The notes under the pieces: model-generated
Database searches by the model: none
Seen by the model: the letters and a program-made list of their open reading frames with translations, nothing else
What the model was told of the DNA's origin: nothing
Shown: positions 51,038 to 60,250 of the stretch, piece after piece
How positions within the stretch are numbered: the stretch's first letter is position 1
Layout: every line of letters starts with the position of its first letter
DNA from: Polyangium spumosum
GTDB taxonomy: Bacteria; Myxococcota_A; Polyangia; Polyangiales; Polyangiaceae
Direction of reading: 5' to 3'
NCBI RefSeq assembly: GCF_009649845.1
Contig: NZ_WJIE01000002.1
Coordinates: 248,001-312,000 of the forward strand
Length of the DNA: 64,000 bases
Position numbers and translations under genes: made by a program

Positions 51038-51475
51038 ATGAAGAAGCTGCTTTCGATTGCGTTCGCCGCCGCGATGATCGTGCCCTCCAGCGCCGCCATG
51101 GCCCTGCAGGAGGCTGGGAAGTTCGAGATCTACGTCAACGACGACTTCGCCGGCGTCATGCATCCCTACCTCTACAAGGACGCTGGCAAGGCCTGCCTCT
51201 ACGTCTCCGAGTGGTACAACCAGGGCTACCTCATCAGCGAGGAGTGCGACCTGCTCGAGCGCAAGACGAAGGGCTACCTGAGCTGCCTCGGCAACAGCTA
51301 CATCAACTTCCCGACCACGATCGCGAGCGACGTGTATTGCCGCGGCTTCAATGACTGGGGCCTCTCGCTCCAGGTCGAGTACATGCACGTCGGCGAGCAC
51401 TACGACGGGTTCGCGGGTATCGTGAAGTTCAAGGGTTACCCGTACGTCAGCAACATCGAGGCGTGGGCGTACTGA
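51038..51475 (+). CDS. Small secreted protein, unknown fold
   Basis: A 145-residue exported protein: signal peptide MKKLLSIAFAAAMIVPSSAA to about residue 23 (AMA-LQ). The mature part is aromatic and acidic, with four Cys (KACLYV, EECDLL, SCLGN, YCRGF) likely in two disulfides, and Tyr/Trp-rich strands (YVSEWYNQGYLISEE). No family recognised. ATG 51038 begins the signal peptide. A strong hairpin follows the stop at 51515-51550. Its single-gene, terminator-bounded layout suggests independent regulation. Confidence 0.8.
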   Translation: MKKLLSIAFAAAMIVPSSAAMALQEAGKFEIYVNDDFAGVMHPYLYKDAGKACLYVSEWYNQGYLISEECDLLERKTKGYLSCLGNSYINFPTTIASDVYCRGFNDWGLSLQVEYMHVGEHYDGFAGIVKFKGYPYVSNIEAWAY

Positions 51476-51514
51476 TCGCCCGGCGCGCCAAGGCTTCGGC
51501 CTGAATCGATGATC

Positions 51515-51550
51515 GACGGGCGCCGTCGCTCGCGGGCGGCGGCGCCCGTC
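51515..51550 (+). terminator. Hairpin terminator after 51475
   Basis: GACGGGCGCCG (51515-51525) and CGGCGCCCGTC (51540-51550) form an 11-bp perfect stem with a 14-nt loop, followed by TCTCTT. The weak T-tract suggests moderate intrinsic termination. Confidence 0.7.
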
Positions 51551-51609
51551 TCTCTTGCGCCGCTGATGAGAATCATCCTTTTTTCCCGACAGACGCTGTC
51601 GAGGTGAAG

Positions 51610-53187
51610 ATGCAACTGCCCACGAAACGCAACAAGCCTTTCTTCCGCTCTCCGGCCGGATGGGCCACCCTCGGCACCGTGCCGGTCATCGCCCTCGGCG
51701 CCTTCCTTCTCTGGCCTTCCGGAGGCACGACGCTCGCCGCCGACGCGACCGACGCCTCGGCCCCGGAGTCGCGCAGCGGATACGTCAATCGCGGCCTCTT
51801 CAGCACCGGCGGACCGGCGCCCGACGAGGAGGCGGCCGTGACCATGATCAAGGGTCGTGTCTATTCGATCGACGGAAAGCCCATCGCGGGGGCGCTCGTC
51901 AGCGCCACGAGCTTCGCCATCGCCGGCAACCTCCCGACCACGGTCGCGTCGCTCGAGACCGACGACGAGGGCCGCTTCGAGATGAAGCTCGCCGACGGCA
52001 GCTACCAGCTCGTCGCGAACAAGCCCGGGTTCGGGCCCTCCTTCTTGCCCGCGCAGACCGGCGAGACCGTCAGCATGGTGCTCACGCAGAGCGGCCGCGT
52101 CCGGGGCCGCGTGCTCGACGCGAACAACGCGCCCATGCAGCGCTTCGTGATCGACGTGCTCACCGCCGCGCCCGATAGCTTCGCCGCGCCCACGCCGCTC
52201 TTCTCGAAGCGTTACGAGGGGACCGACGGCAGCTTCGAGCTCGACCAGCTCCCCGGCTGGCCCGTCGTCGTCCGCGCGACCGCGGTCGATCACGCCCCGG
52301 CATTCTCGAGCCCGATCGCCCTCGAATCGCCGAGCGATACGAAGGACATCGAGCTCGTCCTCGGCGACGGCTGCGTCGTCGAAGGGACGGTGCGCGACAC
52401 GGCGGGTAACCCGCTCCCGTACGTCTTCGTCAACGCCGAGACGCGCATGGCGGGCGGCGTCAGCGAGGTCTCGATGGAGGCCGCGGCCCGCGCCGAGAGC
52501 GACGAGCAGGGGCATTTCCGCATCGAGCACGCCCCCTCGGGCAAGGTCGTCGTGCGCGGCTACGACGGCGATCACGCGTCGAGCTCGGTGACCGTGGACA
52601 TCAAGGATTGCAAGGTCGACAAACCCGTCGAGCTCGTCATGTCCGACGGCGGCACGATCACCGGCGTGGCGCGCAAGAGCGACGGCAGCCCGCTGCCCGG
52701 CGCGCGGCTCACGCTGATGGCGCGCTCGATCGGCTTCGTCAACGTCGTCGCCGACGAGGAGGGGCAATTCCAGTTCGATTCGATCCCGCCGGGCAACAAC
52801 CGCCTCGAGCTCCTTCATGGCAATCAGCGCACGTCGACCACGGTGCGCGTGGAGGAGGGGACCGTCGCGCAGCGCGACATCACCCTGCACCCGACGGGCA
52901 CGGGCGAGATTCGCGGCCGGGTCACGGCGGGCAGCGTTCCCCTCGCCGGCGTCCAGATCCTCGTCGCGGCGAACCGCGGCAGGGGCAAGGGGCTCGACAT
53001 CCGGTATCCCGTGACGGACAAGGACGGCGTTTATCACCTCGAGGGCGTCCCGGGAGGGCATTACGCCGTGAACGTGGTGACCTCCGCGAAGACCGCGGGT
53101 GTCGAGGTCGAAGACGGCTCCGTGGCCGTCCTGGACCTCGATGTCACCGAGGAGCCCCCGAAGAGCCTGCGCGAAGAGCTCGAATGA
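51610..53187 (+). CDS. Carboxypeptidase-regulatory-like repeat protein
   Basis: A 525-residue protein with one N-terminal membrane helix (about 17-35, TLGTVPVIALGAFLLWP) and about five CarboxypepD_reg-like (beta-sandwich) repeats: IKGRVYSIDGKPIAGALVSA, VRGRVLDANNAPMQRFVIDV, VEGTVRDTAGNPLPYVFVNA, ITGVARKSDGSPLPGARLTL, IRGRVTAGSVPLAGVQILVA. Each has the 'GxVxDxxGxPlxgAxV' core and a D(E)xGxF turn. ATG 51610 is chosen over GTG 51604 because of GAGGTGA just before. Probably periplasmic, exposed by its anchor, binding partners or carbohydrates. No catalytic site. Confidence 0.85.
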   Translation: MQLPTKRNKPFFRSPAGWATLGTVPVIALGAFLLWPSGGTTLAADATDASAPESRSGYVNRGLFSTGGPAPDEEAAVTMIKGRVYSIDGKPIAGALVSATSFAIAGNLPTTVASLETDDEGRFEMKLADGSYQLVANKPGFGPSFLPAQTGETVSMVLTQSGRVRGRVLDANNAPMQRFVIDVLTAAPDSFAAPTPLFSKRYEGTDGSFELDQLPGWPVVVRATAVDHAPAFSSPIALESPSDTKDIELVLGDGCVVEGTVRDTAGNPLPYVFVNAETRMAGGVSEVSMEAAARAESDEQGHFRIEHAPSGKVVVRGYDGDHASSSVTVDIKDCKVDKPVELVMSDGGTITGVARKSDGSPLPGARLTLMARSIGFVNVVADEEGQFQFDSIPPGNNRLELLHGNQRTSTTVRVEEGTVAQRDITLHPTGTGEIRGRVTAGSVPLAGVQILVAANRGRGKGLDIRYPVTDKDGVYHLEGVPGGHYAVNVVTSAKTAGVEVEDGSVAVLDLDVTEEPPKSLREELE

Positions 53188-53269
53188 CCCAAATCGGCGA
53201 GGGCGTCCGTCCCGAGGGGGGACGCCCCGCCCTTTGGCGCGCTGGTTGTGATAGGCTCCGTGCCTCGCC

Positions 53270-54034
53270 ATGCCCGAACCCGCCAAACACCGATTCACCT
53301 TCGAGCTCGGCACGCCCGAGGGCACGCTGCGCGCGAACCTCGCCATCCCCGCCGAGCCGATCCGGCTCTCGGACCTCTCGCGCCTCGTGATGCCGCTCGA
53401 CGAGCAGATCGTCGCCCTCGGCGTCAAGAAGCACCTGCCGACCCTCGGCGCGGTCTCGTGCAAGAAGGGCTGTGATTCCTGCTGCTACCAGCTCGTGCCC
53501 ATCTCGCCGCCCGAGGCGTTCATGATCCACGACCTCGTCGCGGCGATGCCCGAGGCGCGGCAGGAGGAGGTGCTCACGCGGGTCGTCGACGCCGAGGCGG
53601 CGCTCGAGGCGTTCGGGCTCGACGAATCCACCTTCTCGGGGATGGCGAACGACAACGAGCTCCGGAAGCTGCTCATCGCGTGGCACCGACAGGACGTCGC
53701 GTGTCCGTTCCTGGAAAACGGCCAATGCACGGCCTACACCTCGCGCCCCTCGGGCTGCCGCGAGTACCTCGTGACGTCGCCGGCGGAGAACTGCTCGAAG
53801 CTCGGCGAGACCGTGATCCGGCGGCTGCCGGTGTCGATTCGAATGTCGCTCGCGCTCTCGCGCGTGACCGCCCGCCTGCTCGGCGGCGAGCCCACGATTT
53901 TCCCGCTCACGCTGGCCATTGCCTGGGCCGAGGCGCACGAGGAGGAGGGCCTCCGCCGATTCGACGGCTACATGCTCGTGAACATGCTGCTGGAGGAGCT
54001 GTCCGGGGGGATACCGGCGGAGAAACCGTCCTGA
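53270..54034 (+). CDS. YkgJ-family Cys-cluster protein
   Basis: A 254-residue cytoplasmic protein with the conserved Cys cluster CKKGCDSCC (about residue 65), then CPFLENGQC (about 145), and RPSGCREY (about 161). The family binds a metal (Zn or Fe-S) and is widespread with unknown activity. The C-terminal half is helical (MSLALSRVTARLLGGEP). ATG 53270 opens the frame after an 82-bp gap. It converges on the 54096 lipoprotein gene across a perfect hairpin. Confidence 0.82.
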   Translation: MPEPAKHRFTFELGTPEGTLRANLAIPAEPIRLSDLSRLVMPLDEQIVALGVKKHLPTLGAVSCKKGCDSCCYQLVPISPPEAFMIHDLVAAMPEARQEEVLTRVVDAEAALEAFGLDESTFSGMANDNELRKLLIAWHRQDVACPFLENGQCTAYTSRPSGCREYLVTSPAENCSKLGETVIRRLPVSIRMSLALSRVTARLLGGEPTIFPLTLAIAWAEAHEEEGLRRFDGYMLVNMLLEELSGGIPAEKPS

Positions 54035-54054
54035 ATCCCAGCCTCACCCCCCAA

Positions 54055-54081
54055 CCCCCTCTCCGCGCGGCGGAGAGGGGG
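54055..54081. terminator. Perfect 12-bp hairpin between convergent genes
   Basis: CCCCCTCTCCGC (54055-54066), loop GCG, GCGGAGAGGGGG (54070-54081). It lies between stops at 54034 (plus) and 54096 (minus) and can act in both directions. No T-run on either side, so termination may rely on the stem alone. Confidence 0.65.
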
Positions 54082-54095
54082 CGAAGAGCGCTGGA

Positions 54096-55871
54096 TCAGG
54101 GCGTGATCACGCCCGTGAACATCGTCGAGACCGTATTTCGCTGGGGGGACATGAACGGGGCCGCGAAATCGTCGTTGTCCCGCGCGACGGCCGCGACCTG
54201 GACGTAATAATACGACCCGGGCTTCAGCACGCCCTCGGGGATCGCCACGTTCGGGTTCTTGACCGCGATGTTCGCGACGTTGCGGCGCCTCGACATCACG
54301 CCGTTCGCGTCCGCGAGATCCGTCAGATCGACGACCGTCACGCGATACCGCGTGGGGCTGCCCAGGGACGGCGCGTCCCAGGTGATCATCGGCGTCGTCC
54401 CCACGCCCGTGGTCACCTGATCGTAGGGCGTGTCTTTGCCGGCGACCTTGATGTTCTCGGGCAGGCCGAGCGTCGGGACGACCGGTTTGCCCGTGACCTC
54501 GGAGGCGGGCGCGCTGAGGAGGAAGCCGCCGCGGAGCGACTCCGTGGTCATCTCGGGCAGGAGCGTCCGGACGTTCTTGTAGACCTGGACGGAGACACTG
54601 GCGAACTCCTGCCCGTGCGTGAACGGATTGCCGTACGAATACGACCGCGCGTGATCGCCGGCGGGCACCAGGGTCCCCGCGTCGCACCCGCTCGGACACG
54701 CGGCCGGATCGCAGCCATTGCCGTGGCAGGCGGGATCCGGATTCGTGAACGTGATCCCGTTGGTCACCGAGATGCCGAGCAACGTGGCGAACGCGCCGAT
54801 CGCGGGAGCAGGGGCGCCGGCATCGTGATCGACGCTGATGCCGGTGAAATGGAGGTCGAACGGGACGTTCGCGAGGAGCGCGTTGAACGCCGAGCCCTTG
54901 AAATCGAGGTTGAAGGCCTTCTGCGGGGCCGGCGTGAAGGTGCCCGCCACCACGGACGTGCCGCCGTCCGTCATCGTGAAGGGCGCCGCCTGCAAGAACT
55001 CCTTCGTGGACGCGTAGACGTAATGGCTCCAGGGATCGGCGTCGTCGGACGGCGCGCCGACCTGCTCCGCCACGTCGTGCAGGACGGTGAAATCGTCGCC
55101 CTTGCTCCCGTCCACGAGGGTCGGGTCGCCGAAGAACCGGACGAACGCCTCGTGCGCGTTGATCTTCCAGGCGGAGAGCTGCGTGGCGCCGTTCGCCGGG
55201 GGGTTGTCGTCCGGCGCGCCCCACGAGGGGCCGTAATAGCCGGAGACCATGCCATTGCGTGAATAAAACTGGAGCTGGTCGTCGTTCCCCGAGACGTTGC
55301 CCATGTCGTCGACCGTGGCCACCTGCAAGGGGATCGTGAGGGCCGCGTCGATCGTGAGGTACGTCGGCTGCGTCATGGGCGTGAGCTCGGGCCGCCCGCT
55401 GAATTCCTGGTCGAGATCAACCGTCCGCGCGTCGGTCGCGATGAACGACCGGAGCGGCGGCGCGTTCGGGAGCAGGGGCGACGGCGCGCCCTCGAGGGCG
55501 AGGAGGTACGGCCCCTCGGGCACGCCGGGGATACTGAAATGGCCGTCGGCGTCGATCGTGCCCGGATAGGACTGGACCGTCCCGCCCATGTCGACGAGCG
55601 CCTCGATCTTCGACCACAACCTGCTCCGCACGGCGACCTCGCCGGTGCTCGGCTGGTGGACGTCCTTCACGGTCCCCGTCACGCCATCCATGGCGCCGCC
55701 CGCCCCGCCGCTGCCGCCGTTGCCGCCGGCGCCGCCATTGCCGCCATTGCCGCCGCTTGCGCCCGCGCCGCCGCTGCCGCCGCTGCCGCCGCTGCCGCCG
55801 CCGCTGCCGCCACCACAAGCAGCGGTCGCGGCCATGAGGATCACGAGAGAGATGAAGTTATAGGTGCGCAT
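54096..55871 (-). CDS. Gly-rich-linker lipoprotein
   Basis: A 591-residue lipoprotein. Signal MRTYNFISLVILMAATAACGG, then a Gly/Ser/Asn tract (GGSGGSGGSGGAGASGGNGG). Next come a short CarboxypepD_reg-like region (GTVKDVHQPSTGEVAVR, DADGHFSIPGVPEGPYLLAL) and a long domain of unknown fold. A Cys-containing stretch (CHGNGCDPAACPSGCDAG) and a C-terminal fibronectin-like module (MITWDAPSLGSPTRYRVTVV) end it. ATG 55871 has AAGGAG six bases upstream. Probably outer-membrane, role unknown. Confidence 0.78.
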   Translation of the reverse strand: MRTYNFISLVILMAATAACGGGSGGGSGGSGGSGGAGASGGNGGNGGAGGNGGSGGAGGAMDGVTGTVKDVHQPSTGEVAVRSRLWSKIEALVDMGGTVQSYPGTIDADGHFSIPGVPEGPYLLALEGAPSPLLPNAPPLRSFIATDARTVDLDQEFSGRPELTPMTQPTYLTIDAALTIPLQVATVDDMGNVSGNDDQLQFYSRNGMVSGYYGPSWGAPDDNPPANGATQLSAWKINAHEAFVRFFGDPTLVDGSKGDDFTVLHDVAEQVGAPSDDADPWSHYVYASTKEFLQAAPFTMTDGGTSVVAGTFTPAPQKAFNLDFKGSAFNALLANVPFDLHFTGISVDHDAGAPAPAIGAFATLLGISVTNGITFTNPDPACHGNGCDPAACPSGCDAGTLVPAGDHARSYSYGNPFTHGQEFASVSVQVYKNVRTLLPEMTTESLRGGFLLSAPASEVTGKPVVPTLGLPENIKVAGKDTPYDQVTTGVGTTPMITWDAPSLGSPTRYRVTVVDLTDLADANGVMSRRRNVANIAVKNPNVAIPEGVLKPGSYYYVQVAAVARDNDDFAAPFMSPQRNTVSTMFTGVITP

Positions 55872-55969
55872 AAGTGCTCCTTCGACCGTTGATGGTAGCG
55901 ATCTCCGGGCCCCGGCGGGAAGCATTTTGGCGTCCGGGCATGAATCGGACGATTCTGTCTACCGCAGAA

Positions 55970-57634
55970 TCACGGCCCGAGCACGAGCGCCTCGTACGGC
56001 CGCAGCACGGCGTGCCCGTCACGAATCGGGAGCGGCGCGGGGTACGTCGAGGCCAGCGCGGCGCTGCAATTCCCCGGGATCCGCACGCGCCTCGTCGCGT
56101 CGTCGAAATGCAAGAGCACGTCCACGACGTCGTCGCCGAACGTCCGGCGATACGCGAGGACCTCGGGCGGGAGGGCGCGCTCGGGGTAGAGCTCGAGCGC
56201 GCCGGCCTGGAGCGCGGGTCGCGTCTTGCGGAGCCGGAGCAGGCGGCGATAACAATGCAAGATCGAGGCGGGGTCCCGCTCCTCGGCCTCGACATTGACG
56301 AGCTCCGCCGCGGGGTGGACCGGCAGCCAGGGCACGGCGCCGGGCGGCGAGAAGCCCGCGTTTGGCGCGGAGGACCATTGCATCGGCGTGCGGCAGGCGT
56401 CGCGGTTCAAGAGGACGCCGGCCGCGTGGAGCCTGCGCGCCACGAAATCGGGGAGGAACCGGTACATCCGCGCGAGCGGATCCCTGGCGGTGGCGAGCGG
56501 CAGCTCGAGGTCCCGCATGCCGATCTCCTCGCCATAATAGACGAACGGGATGCCACGCGCCGTGAGCTGCACGGCGGCGCATAACTTCTCGCGCTCGGGG
56601 TGGTGGCCGAGCCGCTCGCCGCGCCGGGATCGATCGTGGTTGCCGAAGACCCACGTGGGCACGAGCGGCGCGCGCATCTCGCGTTCGAACTCGCTCACGA
56701 GCTCACGAAACCCGGCCGCCGTGAACGGCGCGCGCATGGCCTTGAACAGAAAGACGCTATGCAGCCCGTCCCCGCCTTCCGAATAACGACGGAGCGCGCC
56801 CGGTTGCCCGAAGACCTCACCGACCAAAAAGCGCGGCGGATCCTGGAACTCGTCGGCGACGCGCCGGAGCGTGCGGGCGAAGGTGATCGTCTCCGGGTGG
56901 TGGAGCGTGCGCCGGTACGACTGGAAGAACCCGTCCGGGTCGTCCTCGCTCGGCAGGATACGCGTCGAGAAGGGGTTGTCCTCGAAGCGCTCGTCCTTGA
57001 AGAGCGCGTGGAAGATGTCGAGCCGCAGGCCGTCGAAGCCAAACGCGAGCCACCGCCGGACGACGCCGAGCATGGCCTCCTGGACCTCGGGGTTGCGGTA
57101 ATCGAGGTCGGGCTGGAAGGGCAAGAAGCTCGCCCAGTACCACTCCTCGGTCCGCGGGTCCCAATGCCAGCCGCGTGGCCCGACGAGGGAGCGCCAGTTG
57201 TTCGGGGGCGCCTTGCCGCCGGGCTTCTTGCCGGGCCGCCAGAGGTACCAATTTCGCTTGGGGTTCGTCCGGCTGGAGCGGGACTCCTGAAACCACGGGT
57301 GCTCGATCGAGGTATGGTTCAGGACCATGTCCGCGACGACACGAAGGCCCCGCGCGTGCGCCTCGTCGACGAGGCGCCGGACGTCGTCCATCGTGCCGTA
57401 CTCGGGCGCGACGTCGTCGTAATCGGAGATGTCGTAGCCGAGGTCCTGCTGGGGGCTCCGATAAAACGGGCAGATCCAGAGCGTCTCGACCCCGAGGTCC
57501 CGCAGCCAGTCGAGCTTCCGGACGATGCCCGGCAGATCCCCGATCCCGTCGCCGTTCGTATCGAGGAACGAGCGGGGATAGATCTGATAAACGGTCGTCC
57601 GCGCCCACCAGGGCGGAAGCTCGGCGCCTCGCAT
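55970..57634 (-). CDS. GH13 alpha-glucosidase/amylase-family hydrolase
   Basis: A 554-residue glycoside hydrolase of family 13. Conserved regions: VVADMVLNHTS, GLRLDIFHA (catalytic Asp), FLVGEVFG (acid/base Glu), and GNHDRSRRG (third Asp). The start YQIYPRSFLDTNGDGIGDLPG is typical of oligo-1,6-glucosidase and alpha-glucosidase subfamilies (QPDLDYRNPEV also). It cleaves alpha-glucosidic bonds in short oligosaccharides, or trehalose-type substrates. No signal peptide, so cytoplasmic. It starts only six bases behind the expansin gene (57641), so the two are probably one operon. Confidence 0.92.
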   Translation of the reverse strand: MRGAELPPWWARTTVYQIYPRSFLDTNGDGIGDLPGIVRKLDWLRDLGVETLWICPFYRSPQQDLGYDISDYDDVAPEYGTMDDVRRLVDEAHARGLRVVADMVLNHTSIEHPWFQESRSSRTNPKRNWYLWRPGKKPGGKAPPNNWRSLVGPRGWHWDPRTEEWYWASFLPFQPDLDYRNPEVQEAMLGVVRRWLAFGFDGLRLDIFHALFKDERFEDNPFSTRILPSEDDPDGFFQSYRRTLHHPETITFARTLRRVADEFQDPPRFLVGEVFGQPGALRRYSEGGDGLHSVFLFKAMRAPFTAAGFRELVSEFEREMRAPLVPTWVFGNHDRSRRGERLGHHPEREKLCAAVQLTARGIPFVYYGEEIGMRDLELPLATARDPLARMYRFLPDFVARRLHAAGVLLNRDACRTPMQWSSAPNAGFSPPGAVPWLPVHPAAELVNVEAEERDPASILHCYRRLLRLRKTRPALQAGALELYPERALPPEVLAYRRTFGDDVVDVLLHFDDATRRVRIPGNCSAALASTYPAPLPIRDGHAVLRPYEALVLGP

Positions 57635-57640
57635 GTCGCT

Positions 57641-58414
57641 TCACATCCCGCAGGCGGGGAACTGCCCCTTCCCGGGCGAATCGCCGGCCTCGACGAAGGG
57701 GACGCCGCTGTCCTCGAGCACGCTGCCGTACACGTCGGTCACGCGGACCGTGTACGGCCCCGGGCCCATGCCCTGCTCCTCGACGAAATAGTTGTAATCG
57801 ACCCTCGGGACCTCGTGCCAGGCGCCGTCGTCCGACCTCCACTCGAACTTGGCGATCGCATTGCGGTGGTTGCGGATCTGCACCGCCGTCCACCACTGGT
57901 TCGAGCCCTCCTTGAAATGGTAGACGATCGAGCCGTCGACGTCGCAAGGGACGAACTGCCAGGAGATCGGGATGCGGCCCTTCTCGAGCGGCGCGAGCCG
58001 GGCGAAGGCGTCGGGCGAGAGATCGATGTCGCCGTGCACGCATTCGGGGCAGAGATCGACGATACGCACCGTCACCTCGCCGTCCGGCCCTTTCACCTGG
58101 GCGCAGGCGCCGCAGACGCCGGACGTCGCCCAATCCTGGGCGTTCATGGCCCCGACGAGCAGCGGCGAACTCGACGAGACGTCGAAGCTACACGCGCCGG
58201 ACCCGTTCGCGGCGTAATACGTCCCCTCACCCTCGAAGGTCGGCGCATCGTCACAAGCCCCGAACCCGGACCCGGTGCTGCCCGCGCCCGCGCCGCCGTT
58301 GCCGCCGCCGTTTCCGCTCCCGCCGTCACCGCCCCCGCCGCCGCCGTTTCCGCTCCCGCACCCGAGGAGGACGAGCGCCAGCGCCGCCGCATACCCGACG
58401 TCTCGATAAGACAT
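57641..58414 (-). CDS. Bacterial expansin (EXLX1-type) lipoprotein
   Basis: A 257-residue lipoprotein: signal MSYRDVGYAAALALVLLGCG, then a Gly/Asn linker. The first domain (about 55-150) carries the expansin Asp in DLCPECVHGDIDLSPDAF, close to DLYPEGARGALDLSP of Bacillus EXLX1. The second (about 165-257) has KEGSNQWWTAVQIRNHR, the aromatic cellulose-binding face, and VDYNYFV. It loosens cellulose-rich walls without hydrolysis. Sorangium-like myxobacteria can degrade cellulose, so this fits. ATG 58414 chosen. The promoter must lie in the 85-bp gap to the divergent L,D-transpeptidase. GH13 follows after six bases. Confidence 0.9.
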   Translation of the reverse strand: MSYRDVGYAAALALVLLGCGSGNGGGGGGDGGSGNGGGNGGAGAGSTGSGFGACDDAPTFEGEGTYYAANGSGACSFDVSSSSPLLVGAMNAQDWATSGVCGACAQVKGPDGEVTVRIVDLCPECVHGDIDLSPDAFARLAPLEKGRIPISWQFVPCDVDGSIVYHFKEGSNQWWTAVQIRNHRNAIAKFEWRSDDGAWHEVPRVDYNYFVEEQGMGPGPYTVRVTDVYGSVLEDSGVPFVEAGDSPGKGQFPACGM

Positions 58415-58499
58415 GCCGCGACCGTACCACCGCGCCGGCGCCCCTGTCCATCCGGCAGGAACTTGGCCCCCGCGTCCGGGCCCTGCTAGCGGCCCGTTC

Positions 58500-60164
58500 A
58501 TGCGGGCCTCCTCGTTCCTCGCCACCGTGGCGATCACGAGCCTCGCGACGGGTTGCCCGTTGCTGGATCGTGGCGCCGGTATCGAATTGGCTTCTCCAGC
58601 CCCCGACACCCTCGAGCCCGCACCTTTACCCGCCCTCGCCGCGCCGCCGCCGGCCCCGTCGCCGCCCCCGGCCGCGCCGAACCCGCCCGCGCCGCCCGTC
58701 GAGGCCGTCGTGGATGCGCCGGATCTGCCGCCCGACCCGGCCGCGCCCGCGGATCTCGTCCTGGCCGAGCCCGAAGCCCCCGCGATGCCCGAGGAGCCAG
58801 AGGAGCCCGTCGAGCCGGCGAAGGAGCCCCCGAAGAAACCCGAGGCCGAGGTCTTCGAACTCGCGAGTATCGCCAAGGAGACCTGGATCTACGCCGAGCC
58901 CCGCTGGAAGAGCCGCCGCATCGGTTACCTGCGCGCCGGCGCCATCGTCACGCGGAACGAAAAACCCAGGAGCCGCGCCCAATGCGAGGGCGGCTGGTAC
59001 CACATCGAGCCGCGCGGCTACGTGTGCGTCGGCAAAAACGCGACCCTCGACATCCACCACCCCGTGGTCGAGGCCTCGACCACGCGGCCCTCGCGCGACG
59101 GTTTGCCCTACACGTACGTCATGTCGCGCAACCCGCCGCCGCACCTCTACGCGCGCCTGCCGACCGAGGCCGAGCTCCACGAGACGGAGCCGAACCTCAC
59201 GAGCCACCTGCGCAAGGTCGCGCAGACGGCGCTCGATCCGCGGTTCGTCCCGCCCCCGCCGCCGGATCCCCTGCCGGGAGCCTTGCTCTACGGCCTCACT
59301 TTGCCGCCGCTCGCGGGCGTGACACGCGCGCCGGACGCGCTCGTCCTCGGGCGGGCGAAGGGGCGCAGCGGGTTCGCCTTGCTCTCGACGTTCGATCACG
59401 ACGACCGTCGTTATGGCCTGACCACCGAGCTCGCGGTGCTCCCGATCGATCACACGCGCGTGGTGCGGACGTCGCCCTTCTCGGGTTTGCCCCTGGCGGA
59501 GGCGACGTTGCCGGTGGCCTTCGTGAAGAGCCGGCACGCGACGCGATACCTGTGGAACAATGGCGCGCTCGGCGGGACGGTGAAGCTCGGCCATCGCGAG
59601 CCCGTGCCGCTCACGGGCAAATCGAGGCGCTCGGGCGGCGCCGTGTACCTCGAAGCCAGAGACGGCTCGTGGGTGCGCGAGGATCAAGTCGTGCGTATCG
59701 ACCCCATGACGAAGCCGCCGGGCTGGGCGCTCGCGGGGCAAAAATGGCTCGACGTCTCGATCCTGAAGCAGAGCCTCGTGGCCTACGAGGGGACGAAGCC
59801 GGTCTACGTCACGCTCGTGAGCACCGGCGCGGACGGGCTCGGCGACCCGAAGAAGACACATTCGACGATCCAGGGCGTCTTCCGTATCCACACGAAACAC
59901 GTGAGCGTGACGATGGACGGCGACGAGGTGGGCGACGAGTTCGACCTCCGGGACGTGCCGTTCGTGCAATACTTCTACGAGGGATACGCGCTGCACGCGG
60001 CGTACTGGCATGACGATTTCGGCACGCCGCGGAGCCACGGCTGCGTGAACCTCGCGCCGCGCGACGCGGCGTGGCTGTTCAACTGGACGACCCCGGAGGT
60101 GCCCGAGACCTGGCACGCGGGGCTCTCGCTGCGGGGCGGGACAATCGTCTATACGCATCCCTGA
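58500..60164 (+). CDS. L,D-transpeptidase (YkuD) lipoprotein with SH3-like domain
   Basis: A 554-residue exported protein. A lipobox-like ATGC at about residue 20 precedes a Pro/Ala-rich linker (to ~105). A bacterial SH3-like domain (about 115-185, TWIYAEPRWKSRRIGYLRAG) comes next. The C-terminal YkuD domain (about 410-530) has the active site AAYWHDDFGTPRSHGCVNLA, with the H and C of HxnSHGCVN. It cross-links peptidoglycan 3-3 or attaches proteins to it. ATG 58500 chosen. It diverges from the expansin gene by 85 bp, so one regulatory region could serve both. Confidence 0.9.
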   Translation: MRASSFLATVAITSLATGCPLLDRGAGIELASPAPDTLEPAPLPALAAPPPAPSPPPAAPNPPAPPVEAVVDAPDLPPDPAAPADLVLAEPEAPAMPEEPEEPVEPAKEPPKKPEAEVFELASIAKETWIYAEPRWKSRRIGYLRAGAIVTRNEKPRSRAQCEGGWYHIEPRGYVCVGKNATLDIHHPVVEASTTRPSRDGLPYTYVMSRNPPPHLYARLPTEAELHETEPNLTSHLRKVAQTALDPRFVPPPPPDPLPGALLYGLTLPPLAGVTRAPDALVLGRAKGRSGFALLSTFDHDDRRYGLTTELAVLPIDHTRVVRTSPFSGLPLAEATLPVAFVKSRHATRYLWNNGALGGTVKLGHREPVPLTGKSRRSGGAVYLEARDGSWVREDQVVRIDPMTKPPGWALAGQKWLDVSILKQSLVAYEGTKPVYVTLVSTGADGLGDPKKTHSTIQGVFRIHTKHVSVTMDGDEVGDEFDLRDVPFVQYFYEGYALHAAYWHDDFGTPRSHGCVNLAPRDAAWLFNWTTPEVPETWHAGLSLRGGTIVYTHP

Positions 60165-60250
60165 TCCCACCGTCCACGGGGCTGGCCGTCACGGGACCGC
60201 GGCGCGTATCGGGGCACGTCGATTGCAGCCCGCGCGTGTTGGGGGCATCG

